From assembly GCF_965139615.1 (NCBI RefSeq), contig NZ_CBCSIQ010000010.1, forward strand, positions 1-64,000: DNA of 64,000 nucleotides, written 5' to 3'. Under the pieces are notes generated by a model. It did no database searches. It worked only from the letters and a program-made list of their open reading frames with translations, and had not been told where the DNA came from. The stretch comes from Kerstersia similis. Its GTDB lineage: Bacteria > Pseudomonadota > Gammaproteobacteria > Burkholderiales > Burkholderiaceae_B. The position numbers and the translations under genes were made by a program. Positions 15,363-22,637 of the stretch are shown here, one piece after another; positions within the stretch are counted from its first letter, which is position 1, and each line of letters begins with the position of its first letter.

Positions 15363-16435
15363 GTCCGGGATTCGCGGCGCAGCAGTTCCCGCTTGCGCTC
15401 AACGCCCCAGCGATAGCCCGAGATGTCGCCATTGCGCCGCACGACGCGGTGGCAAGGAATGGCAACGGCAATGCGGTTGGCCGCACAGGCTTGCGCGACG
15501 GCACGAACCGCCTTGGGCGCGCCGATGCGTGCGGCGATCTCTGCATAACTGGCCGTTTCGCCCACCGGGATCTCGCGCAAGGCTTGCCAGACGCGCTGCT
15601 GGAATGCGGTACCACGCACATCCAGCGGTAGATTCAGGCCGATGCCGGGCGCTTCGACGAAACCGACGACCTGGGCGACCAGCTGTTCGAAGTCGCTATC
15701 GCCACCGATCAGTTCGGCCTTGGGGAAATGATCCTGCAGGTCGCGCACGAGCAGGTCCGGGTCATCCCCCATCAGGATGGTGCAAATGCCGCGTTGGCTC
15801 TGTGCCACCAGAATTGCCCCGAGTGCGGATTCGGCGACGGCAAAACGGATGACCGCGCCTACGCCGCCCGCACGGTAGTCCTTGGCCCGCATGCCCAGTA
15901 CCTGGCCGGCGGTTTCATAGAAGCGGCTATTGGAGTTGAAGCCTGCGCCATAGATCGCGTCGGCCACAGTGCCGGCGGAAGAATGCAGTTCCTGGCGCAG
16001 TTTTCGGGCACGGTAGGCCGTGACATAGGCCTTGGGCGTCAGGCCAGTTTCTGCCTTGAATACACGGTGGAAATGAAAGGGACTCATGCCAGCCTGGGCG
16101 GCCAGTTCGTCCAGGCTGGGAGCGGTTTCCGCGGTGTCAATCAGGCGGCAGGCTTGTGCCACCAGCGCCGCGCGTTCCGCCGCTGCGGCGCTGCGGTCGC
16201 CCTGTGTGCGCCGGCTGGGGCGGTAGCCTGCGGCTTCGGCCAGCTGTGCCGAAGTGAAGAATTCAATGTTCTCGCGTTTGGGCAGCCGTGCCGACGAGCT
16301 GGGCCGGCAGTACACGCCCGTGGTTCGCACGGCATAGACGAAATGGCCGTCGGCCTGGGCATCTCGGGTACGCACGGCTTCCCAGCGTTCATCATCCGTA
16401 CCGTAGGGAGTGGAAGAGCGGGTCTGGCGGCTCAT
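15359..16435 (-). CDS. ada: Ada-type activator / O6-methylguanine-DNA methyltransferase with degenerate zinc site
   Basis: A 358-aa Ada protein. The order is N-Ada (about 1-80), AraC-type helix-turn-helix (about 95-185) and methyltransferase (about 190-358) with the suicide cysteine Cys328 in IPCHRVV. In E. coli, four cysteines bind zinc and accept methyl groups from phosphotriesters; here only the first, Cys43, is kept, and the others are Ser47, Ser74 and Thr77. The repair of O6-methylguanine should remain, but methyl-triggered activation through a zinc-bound cysteine is doubtful. I chose the ATG at 16435 with ccggaaaa upstream. It lies 92 bp after alkA and overlaps the next gene by 4 nt. 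Confidence 0.92.
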   Translation of the reverse strand: MSRQTRSSTPYGTDDERWEAVRTRDAQADGHFVYAVRTTGVYCRPSSSARLPKRENIEFFTSAQLAEAAGYRPSRRTQGDRSAAAAERAALVAQACRLIDTAETAPSLDELAAQAGMSPFHFHRVFKAETGLTPKAYVTAYRARKLRQELHSSAGTVADAIYGAGFNSNSRFYETAGQVLGMRAKDYRAGGVGAVIRFAVAESALGAILVAQSQRGICTILMGDDPDLLVRDLQDHFPKAELIGGDSDFEQLVAQVVGFVEAPGIGLNLPLDVRGTAFQQRVWQALREIPVGETASYAEIAARIGAPKAVRAVAQACAANRIAVAIPCHRVVRRNGDISGYRWGVERKRELLRRESRT

Positions 16436-16527
16436 GGCGTTTTTCCGGTGTGCGTTTACGATATAGGCCAGCTTAAGCCTCGGCGCCACGGCAGGAAATC
16501 TGTTTCTTGCGGTTGAAATTCAGTGCC

Positions 16528-17199
16528 TCAGCCGCGTGTCGGAATACGCCACAGGTACCAGGCCGCCACGGTACGGTAGGGACGCCAGGCCAGGCTCAGC
16601 TCGCGCATCTGGCGGGGCGTGGGCGCTTTTTCCAAACCCTTGAGACGCCGATAGCCTTCCCGTACTCCGTAGTCATCGGCAGGCAGGATATCGGAACGCT
16701 CCAGGGAATATATCAGGAACATCTCGACCGTCCAGCGTCCGACGCCCTTGAGCGATACCAGCCGTTGAATCAGCGTTTCATCGCTGAGTGTGAGTGCCTC
16801 GGCACGGGTGGGCACCACGCCGTCCAGCCTGGCCTGGGCGATGCCCCGGATGGTGGCGAGCTTGGCTGCCGAAAATCCGCAGCGGCGTTGTTGCTCGGGG
16901 TCGGTCGCCAGCAGCTGGCCCGCCGAAGGAAAGGCGGTGTCAGGGTACAGGGCCAGCAGCCGGGCGAGAATGGCATCGCCCGCCTTGGCATGCAGTTGCT
17001 GGTAGGCGATGGCGCGCACCAGTGCTTCATAGGGTTCCCTTGCGGGTTTGGCTGCATGCCGGCATGGGCCGGTCAAAAGAATGTGGCGCGCCCAATCCGT
17101 GTCGAGCCCGGACAGGAATTCAGCGGCGCGCGCATAAGTCTGTGGGGCAAGATCCGCCGTGATGGTGCGAGTGGGCAGAGCGGAAGTCATCGCTGTCAA
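16528..17199 (-). CDS. alkA: DNA-3-methyladenine glycosylase II
   Basis: A 223-aa glycosylase of the HhH-GPD superfamily that removes alkylated purines such as 3-methyladenine. The helix-hairpin-helix is LVSLKGVGRWTVEMFLIYSL at about residues 147-166. The catalytic Asp is in LPADDYGVREG just after it. It lacks the N-terminal domain of E. coli AlkA (282 aa), matching the shorter type common in betaproteobacteria and yeast Mag1. It lies 34 bp after alkB and upstream of ada on the same strand, so it should be part of the adaptive response. Confidence 0.92.
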   Translation of the reverse strand: MTAMTSALPTRTITADLAPQTYARAAEFLSGLDTDWARHILLTGPCRHAAKPAREPYEALVRAIAYQQLHAKAGDAILARLLALYPDTAFPSAGQLLATDPEQQRRCGFSAAKLATIRGIAQARLDGVVPTRAEALTLSDETLIQRLVSLKGVGRWTVEMFLIYSLERSDILPADDYGVREGYRRLKGLEKAPTPRQMRELSLAWRPYRTVAAWYLWRIPTRG

Positions 17200-17233
17200 T
17201 GCCTTGTAGGAACCTGCGGCCAGGCGGCGGGCT

Positions 17234-17884
17234 TCAGCCCGCTTTGCGGAAGGTGAAGTTGATGCGCTGGCTGCCCAGCAGCGGATGCGGCTCGTCTTTC
17301 AAGGGCATGATGCCATGATAACGAAGCCGATCTTCCCCGCCCCAGACGACGACATCGCCGTGATACAGCGCCACTTTGCTTGTTTTGTCGGTGCGGGCGT
17401 GCCCGCCGAAGAGGAAGATGGCGGTCATGCCCAGCGAGACGGAAACGATGGGGGCATTGAAGTCGCGTTCGTTCCTGTCCTGATGCAGCGATAGCCGGGA
17501 GCCGGGCAGATAACGATTGATGAGGCAGGCGTCCGGTGCAAACGCATCGAAACCGACGGCATTGGCGGCTGCGCGCGCCAGGCGTGAAAACGCTTCAGGC
17601 ATGGCGGGCCAGGGTTGCCCGCTGGCCGGATCTTGCCGGCTGTAGCGGTATCCGTGCCTGTCCGTTGTCCAGCCCCAGGTACCGCAGTTGGTCAGTGCCA
17701 CCGACATGGTGAAGCCGCCCGGCGTGAGCATGTGGCGAAAGGGCGAGCGGGTTTCGATAGCCGCGATCGCAGGCAATAGCGTATCGACGTCGGGCAGTGC
17801 AAAACCGCGCAGCACAAAGGCGCATGGCCCGATGACTTCGCATGCCTTCTGGGGCGGGTCGTCAAAAAGACGCAGATTCGTCAT
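17234..17884 (-). CDS. alkB: Alkylated DNA repair dioxygenase
   Basis: A 216-aa AlkB, same length as the E. coli protein. It oxidatively demethylates 1-methyladenine and 3-methylcytosine in DNA using Fe(II), oxygen and 2-oxoglutarate. The first iron ligands are in LSLHQDRNE, the distal histidine in RYHGIMPLK, and the 2OG-binding arginines in RINFTFRKAG at the C-terminus. NRYLPGSRL is the usual segment before the HxD. It is the first gene of the operon, and an Ada-box-like sequence lies about 180 bp upstream. Confidence 0.95.
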   Translation of the reverse strand: MTNLRLFDDPPQKACEVIGPCAFVLRGFALPDVDTLLPAIAAIETRSPFRHMLTPGGFTMSVALTNCGTWGWTTDRHGYRYSRQDPASGQPWPAMPEAFSRLARAAANAVGFDAFAPDACLINRYLPGSRLSLHQDRNERDFNAPIVSVSLGMTAIFLFGGHARTDKTSKVALYHGDVVVWGGEDRLRYHGIMPLKDEPHPLLGSQRINFTFRKAG

Positions 17885-18047
17885 GTTCTTCCTTCAGAAA
17901 TCGCTTCGCGAGCCGAGCGCCAGCGCAGCCAGCTTACCTGGGAGGCGTAACGCACCAGGGCTGGACGATTCAGAGGAGAGGATGGGCAGGAAGTTCATGG
18001 CGGCAGGTTCCAAAGCAGTCGAACTGCCGCCAGTCTAGAAAATTTTC

Positions 18048-18079
18048 AAGGATTTGAAACTCCAATCCTTGCGCTTGAA
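18048..18079 (-). promoter_or_regulatory. Candidate Ada box and inverted repeat upstream of alkB
   Basis: On the minus strand, 18079-18063 reads ttcaagcgcaaggattg. This resembles the E. coli ada operator, which contains AAAGCGCAAGATTG. Part of it (aatccttg, 18064-18071) also forms a perfect 8-bp inverted repeat with caaggatt (18048-18055) around a 8-9 bp spacer. It lies about 180 bp upstream of alkB. A weak TTGGAG / TTTTCT pair follows at roughly 16 bp spacing. Confidence 0.55.
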
Positions 18080-18139
18080 TGTCTGGCCGCTCGCTAGGGA
18101 TGAGCCGGACGGCCGGGCAGAGGTGACGGATGTGACCGG

Positions 18140-19000
18140 TCAGGGCGTGTCAAGCTGGAACAGGCGGGCCGCATTACCGTAAAGCAGTGATTCCAGCCTG
18201 TCGTCCCGGAAGCCCAGCTGCAGGAAGTCTTCGATGCTCTGGCGGATGGGCCGGAAGGTATAGGAGGAGCCGAACAACAACTGGTCTGCCAGGAAACTGT
18301 TGGCGGCCTGGACATAAGCCTCGCTGCCCGGCTGGAACAGATACATATCCGGTACCAGATGGACGTTTTCATGGCGGAAGGCCAGGCCAATCGCCTGCTG
18401 CACATTGGGCCAATAGCCGTGATAGACCACCAGCGGCAGGTCGGGGAAAGCCTGCGCGACACGCGCCAGCCCGGCCGGGTCGTTAAAGCGCGGGTTCGGG
18501 GTGGTCGGGCCGCTCATCAGAAAGACAGGCACGCCCAGATGCCGCGCGAGTTCATAGACCGGCCAGTAAACCGGGTCATCCGGGTGGCGTGCCGGGTCGC
18601 CGAATCCGGGCTCCAGGTCGATGCCGGAAAGGCCCAGCGTGCCGATGGCGCGCTCGATTTCCTCCAGTGCGGCACGTTCGCCCTGCAGGACCGGATCGAC
18701 GCCAGCGATGCCCAGCAGTTCATCGTGCCCATGGACAATCTGGTGGATCGTATCGTTGGGCAGATGCTGCGCGGGAGTGTGGCGGCCCACGACGACGGCC
18801 TTGCTCAGGCCGGCGTCACGGATTTCCTGCAGAAAGCCTTGCTGCGTCAGCGATTTCTCGAAGTGGGTGTCGCTGCCGCGTGTACCGACACGCCGGTTCA
18901 GCCAACGTGCGGTTGCATGCTCGGGCGAGCCGGGCGTGGCGCCGAAAAAATCATGCAGAAATGCCGGGCGGCAGCGCATGTCGATGATGTTCCGGCTCAT
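18140..19000 (-). CDS. Amidohydrolase-2 family protein
   Basis: A 286-aa TIM-barrel protein of the amidohydrolase-related (COG2159) group. The visible pieces are IGTLGLSGIDLEPGFGDP, LGVPVFLMSG, LPLVVYHGYWPNVQQAI and a C-terminal LLYGNAARLFQL, the usual end of the family. The N-terminal metal motif is not the normal HxH; it reads IIDMRCRPAFL. It overlaps the ssuD stop by ATGA, so the two are translationally coupled. It may process the aldehyde or acid product released by desulfonation, but no substrate can be named. Confidence 0.82.
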   Translation of the reverse strand: MSRNIIDMRCRPAFLHDFFGATPGSPEHATARWLNRRVGTRGSDTHFEKSLTQQGFLQEIRDAGLSKAVVVGRHTPAQHLPNDTIHQIVHGHDELLGIAGVDPVLQGERAALEEIERAIGTLGLSGIDLEPGFGDPARHPDDPVYWPVYELARHLGVPVFLMSGPTTPNPRFNDPAGLARVAQAFPDLPLVVYHGYWPNVQQAIGLAFRHENVHLVPDMYLFQPGSEAYVQAANSFLADQLLFGSSYTFRPIRQSIEDFLQLGFRDDRLESLLYGNAARLFQLDTP

Positions 19001-20160
19001 GACGCGGATTCCTTGGCAGAGGGGGAGTGGATGGCGCGCGCATCGAAGGCGCCGCCGGTCTGGGCCTGGTCGCGCAGCGTGACAGGGCGTTTGCCCAGCA
19101 GGGGAAAGACTAGCTCAGCGAAGCGGATGGATTCTTCCAGGTGCGGGTAGCCCGATAGCACGAAGGTATCGGCACCCAGGTCGGCATATTCTTTGAGCCG
19201 TTCGGCAACGGTGGCGGCATCGCCCACCAGGGCCGTCCCCGCGCCGCCGCGTACCAGTCCTACGCCTGCCCAGAGATTGGGCGCGACTTCCAGGCGATCC
19301 CGGCGGCCGCCGTGCAAGGCGGCCATGCGCGCCTGGCCGACGGAATCCATCCGGGCGTAGTTCTTTTGTGCCTGCGCGATATCATCGTCGGTCAGCTTGC
19401 TGATGAGGCGATCGGCTTCGGCCCAGGCTTCTTCGTTGGTTTCCCGCACGATCACATGCAGGCGTACGCCCAGTTTCAGCTTGCGTCCGTGGCGCGCCGC
19501 GCGCTGCCGGACATCAGCGAATTTTTCTGCGACCGCTGCGGGTGGTTCGCCCCAGGTGAGATAGGCATCCACCTGGCTGGCGGCCAGCTCGTGGGCGGCA
19601 TCCGATGAGCCGCCGAAGTACAGCGGCGGGTAGGGGCGCTGCGCCGGCGGGAAGAAATTGCGGCCTTGCTTGACCTTGAAATACTTGCCATCGAAATCAA
19701 CGGTTTCCCCGGCGAGCAGGCGACGCCAGATCGTCAGGTATTCGGCGGCATAGTCGTAGCGGGTATCGTGATCCAGGAAAACGCCATCGGCGGCCAGTTC
19801 CGTGGCGTCCCCGCCGGGAACGACATTGAGCAGCAAGCGGCCATGCAAGGCCTGATCCAGCGTTGCGGCCTGGCGTGCGCTGGAAACCGGGGCGCCCAAG
19901 GAGGTGCGCAAGGCCACCAGCAGCTTGATGCGTTGGGTAACGGGAACCAGGCTGGCCGCAACGACCCAGGGATCCAGGCAGGAGCTGCCGGTAGGAATCA
20001 GCAGGCCGTCGTAGCCCAGGTTTTCACTGGTGGTGGCAATGCTGCGCAGATATTCGTTGCTGGGCGCGCGGCCGAAATCCGACTTGCCCAGGTAGCGGGT
20101 ATCGCCCGATGTGGGGAGGAACCAGAAAATATCTGGCGGAACCTCGAAAATGGCGCTCAT
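18997..20160 (-). CDS. ssuD: FMNH2-dependent alkanesulfonate monooxygenase
   Basis: A 387-aa luciferase-fold monooxygenase of the SsuD family (381 aa in E. coli). It cleaves alkanesulfonates to aldehyde and sulfite using reduced FMN. The start IFWFLPTSGDTRYLG, then LLIPTGSSCLDPWVVAASL, LLLNVVPGGDATELAADG, and PPLYFGGSSDAAHELAASQVD-like segment are characteristic. I chose the ATG at 20160, with aggaca upstream. The frame upstream to 20385 has no family sequence. The usual ssuE, ssuA, ssuC and ssuB are not adjacent; the downstream partner is an amidohydrolase. Sulfur starvation should induce it. Confidence 0.92.
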   Translation of the reverse strand: MSAIFEVPPDIFWFLPTSGDTRYLGKSDFGRAPSNEYLRSIATTSENLGYDGLLIPTGSSCLDPWVVAASLVPVTQRIKLLVALRTSLGAPVSSARQAATLDQALHGRLLLNVVPGGDATELAADGVFLDHDTRYDYAAEYLTIWRRLLAGETVDFDGKYFKVKQGRNFFPPAQRPYPPLYFGGSSDAAHELAASQVDAYLTWGEPPAAVAEKFADVRQRAARHGRKLKLGVRLHVIVRETNEEAWAEADRLISKLTDDDIAQAQKNYARMDSVGQARMAALHGGRRDRLEVAPNLWAGVGLVRGGAGTALVGDAATVAERLKEYADLGADTFVLSGYPHLEESIRFAELVFPLLGKRPVTLRDQAQTGGAFDARAIHSPSAKESAS

Positions 20161-20454
20161 GCAGAGATGTCCTGTGACGGGTGTTGAAAAGAGGTCTGAC
20201 AGGGCAGCATCCGGGCCTGCGCCGCAATGCCGCTGGTGTCGCGGATGGCGTGGAAGCGACGGAGCTGGCAAGGGCATGCTGGCGTGATGCCGTCTGCTGG
20301 GCAGACGGCAGGCGGACAGGGAAAGTGTCGTGCCGGAAGGACTGCCGCAGCATTTCATTAAAGAGCCCGTCCGGGCAGCGGCCAACGATATTTATGGCAT
20401 TAGTTTATTGAGCGCTTGAGAAGTCGGGCGGCCGGGGCGGTCCGGGCGGCCGGC

Positions 20455-20485
20455 TTGCACGACGGAGGAAAGCAAAACATATAAT
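20455..20485 (+). promoter_or_regulatory. Candidate sigma-70 promoter of trpB
   Basis: TTGCAC (20455-20460) and TATAAT (20480-20485) are separated by 19 bp. The -10 is perfect, while the spacing is longer than ideal. It would give a leader of about 145 nt before the trpB start. Confidence 0.45.
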
Positions 20486-20533
20486 CTCCGCAACACTGTG
20501 CCAGCGCTTGGCTGCGGCCTGCGCCGGCATTCG

Positions 20534-20575
20534 GTGAATCCTGCCGTCCCGCGATGGGCTGCGGTCGGGATTCAC
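20534..20575 (+). promoter_or_regulatory. Leader hairpin upstream of trpB
   Basis: GTGAATCC (20534-20541) and GGATTCAC (20568-20575) form a perfect 8-bp outer stem with an inner GC-rich part. It lies between the candidate promoter and the start codon and ends 62 nt before the ATG. It could control trpB translation or transcription, but I see no tryptophan-rich leader peptide and no T tract. Confidence 0.4.
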
Positions 20576-20637
20576 GGCATGAGGCATTCTTTCTTACGAC
20601 CTTCTTTCCACCTTTCTCTTTTTCCGCGCCACCCGTC

Positions 20638-21849
20638 ATGAGCTCTTCGCACTCCTCGTTTGCCCCCATGCCCGATGCCCAGGGCTTTTTCGGTTCCTTC
20701 GGCGGCCAGATCGTGCCGCCGGCCTTGAAACAGGTCATGGATGAGATTGACCAGGCCTATGAAACCATTCGCCAGCGCGAGGATTTTCAGCAGGAACTGG
20801 CAGATCTGTTCGCGGATTATGTCGGCCGTCCCAGCCCGATCTTCCATGCGCGGCGGCTGTCCGGCCAGCTGGGGGGCGCGCAGATCCACCTCAAGCGGGA
20901 GGATCTCAACCACACGGGAGCGCACAAGATCAATCACTGCCTGGGCGAAGCCCTGCTGGCGCGCTTCATGGGCAAGAAAAAAGTCATTGCCGAAACGGGC
21001 GCGGGCCAGCATGGCGTGGCGCTGGCGACGGCATGTGCGCTGGTCGGTATTCCCTGCGAAATCCATATGGGGCAGGTGGATATCGAAAAAGAGCATCCGA
21101 ACGTCATCAAGATGCGAATTCTGGGTTGCAAGCTGGTACCGGTAACGCGTGGTGCCGCGACCCTGAAAGAAGCCGTGGATAGCGCATTCGAGGAGTACCT
21201 CAAGGATCCGCAGGCGTTTTTCTATGCCATCGGTTCCGTGGTCGGCCCCCACCCCTTCCCCAAGATGGTGCGAGATTTTCAGTCCATCATTGGCCGCGAG
21301 GCGCGTGAGCAGTTCCAGGCGCGCCATGGCCGCCTGCCGGATTACGTGGCGGCCTGCGTGGGGGGGGGATCCAATGCCATCGGCATGTTCACTGCTTTCC
21401 TGAATGACACGGATGTGGCCCTGGTGGGCGTGGAGCCCTCGGGAGAAGGTCTGGACAAACCGGGCCGCCATTCCGCAACCTTGAGCATGGGTAAGCCCGG
21501 CCAACTGCACGGCATGGCCTGCTATGTGCTGGAAGACGAGGCAGGCAACCCGGCTGCCGTGCATTCCATTGCGTCCGGCCTGGATTATCCGGGCGTAGGG
21601 CCGCAGCACAGTTATCTGAAGGAGCAGGGCCGCGTGCATTATGAAACGGCCAGCGACAAGGAAACGCTGGATGCGTTCATGAGGCTCTCCCGGGTCGAAG
21701 GCATTATTCCTGCGCTGGAAAGCGCCCATGCCGTAGCCTGGGCTATCCGGCAGGCGCCGCAATTGCGGCCTGACCAGCATATCCTGGTGAACCTGTCGGG
21801 CCGTGGCGACAAGGATGCCGATTACGTCGCCAAAGTGCTTGGGCTGTGA
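20638..21849 (+). CDS. trpB: Stand-alone tryptophan synthase beta-chain-like protein
   Basis: A 403-aa PLP enzyme of the TrpB family. The PLP lysine is in HTGAHKINH, the catalytic glutamate in AETGAGQHG, and the phosphate-binding glycine loop in CVGGGSNAIG. I chose the ATG at 20638; the longer frame has a low-complexity start. There is no trpA next to it, unlike the usual trpBA operon, and several segments diverge from common TrpB (for example NHCLGEALL for the usual NNxxGQALL). It may be a second TrpB acting on indole or another nucleophile, rather than the main biosynthetic subunit. An acetyltransferase follows after 9 bp. Confidence 0.88.
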   Translation: MSSSHSSFAPMPDAQGFFGSFGGQIVPPALKQVMDEIDQAYETIRQREDFQQELADLFADYVGRPSPIFHARRLSGQLGGAQIHLKREDLNHTGAHKINHCLGEALLARFMGKKKVIAETGAGQHGVALATACALVGIPCEIHMGQVDIEKEHPNVIKMRILGCKLVPVTRGAATLKEAVDSAFEEYLKDPQAFFYAIGSVVGPHPFPKMVRDFQSIIGREAREQFQARHGRLPDYVAACVGGGSNAIGMFTAFLNDTDVALVGVEPSGEGLDKPGRHSATLSMGKPGQLHGMACYVLEDEAGNPAAVHSIASGLDYPGVGPQHSYLKEQGRVHYETASDKETLDAFMRLSRVEGIIPALESAHAVAWAIRQAPQLRPDQHILVNLSGRGDKDADYVAKVLGL

Positions 21850-21858
21850 GGAAAGGCG

Positions 21859-22389
21859 ATGACAGAAGCCGGCCTTACGCTGCGCGCCGCCCAGGCTGAT
21901 GATGCCGCAGGGATTGCAGAGATATACAACGACGCCGTGCGTCACTCGACCGCCATCTGGAACGATACCGTGGTGGACGCCGGCAACCGTGCGGCCTGGC
22001 TGGCTGCGCGGGTGCAGGACGGTTTCCCGGTACTGGTGTTGACCGATGCGGCAGGTGCGGTACTGGCCTACGGCAGTTTCGGACCCTGGCGCAGTTTTGA
22101 TGGCTATCGCTACACGGTGGAGCATTCCGTCTATGTGCGTAGCGATAGCCGTGGCATGGGTCTGGGACGGCGCATGCTGGCCGCCTTGATCGACGCAGCG
22201 CGTGCGCAGGGCCGTCATGTCATGGTGGCGGCGATTGACGCGTCCAACGAGGCGTCGATTGCGCTGCATCGGCAACTGGGTTTCGAGGAATCCGGGGTGG
22301 TGCGCGAGGCCGGCTTCAAGTTTGGACGCTGGCTGGATCTGCTGTTCATGCGTTTGCAGCTGGATGCGCGGAGCGTGGCCGAGCGCTAG
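21859..22389 (+). CDS. Phosphinothricin/methionine-sulfoximine-type N-acetyltransferase
   Basis: A 176-aa GNAT enzyme of the Pat/MddA subgroup. It shows the subgroup motifs IAEIYNDAVRHSTAIWND, the aromatic YGSFGPWRSFDGYRYTVEHSVYV region, the acetyl-CoA loop SRGMGLGRRML, and ALHRQLGFEESGVVREAGFKFGRWLDL at the end. Such enzymes acetylate methionine sulfoximine, methionine sulfone or phosphinothricin. It starts 9 bp after trpB, so the two are probably co-transcribed; a shared amino-acid-analogue role is possible but unproven. Confidence 0.87.
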   Translation: MTEAGLTLRAAQADDAAGIAEIYNDAVRHSTAIWNDTVVDAGNRAAWLAARVQDGFPVLVLTDAAGAVLAYGSFGPWRSFDGYRYTVEHSVYVRSDSRGMGLGRRMLAALIDAARAQGRHVMVAAIDASNEASIALHRQLGFEESGVVREAGFKFGRWLDLLFMRLQLDARSVAER

Positions 22390-22637
22390 GCCTGTGGGTT
22401 GGCCTGATGGTGGGGCAGGGCTCTCGATGGCGGCGGCTGGCTGCGACGGGAGCCCGCCACCAGGGCGGTGGCCAAGCGCCATTTTCATGACCAGTCAGAA
22501 AACTGACACAACAATTCCCTAGAGTGCCGCCTGAACGCATCAGCACTTGAGGAGTGGCTCTTGGGAAGGTTTGAACAGCGGCGTACCGGCCGGTCGGCGG
22601 ACGTCGTGATGGCGCAGTACGCTCAGCGAGGCCGGGC

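Larger units (their letters stand above)
20161..20637. other. Divergent intergenic region, ssuD / trpB
   Basis: A gap of 477 bp without a gene. On the plus side there is a perfect TATAAT at 20480-20485 with TTGCAC at 20455-20460 (spacing 19), a plausible trpB promoter. A leader hairpin follows at 20534-20575. The left half must carry the ssuD promoter, which I could not define. The reading frames across it have no family signature. Confidence 0.55.

Noticed and set aside
20572..22488. Long minus-strand frame (638 codons) across trpB and the acetyltransferase
   Set aside because: It spans two well-supported genes on the other strand and shows no motif or ribosome-binding site.
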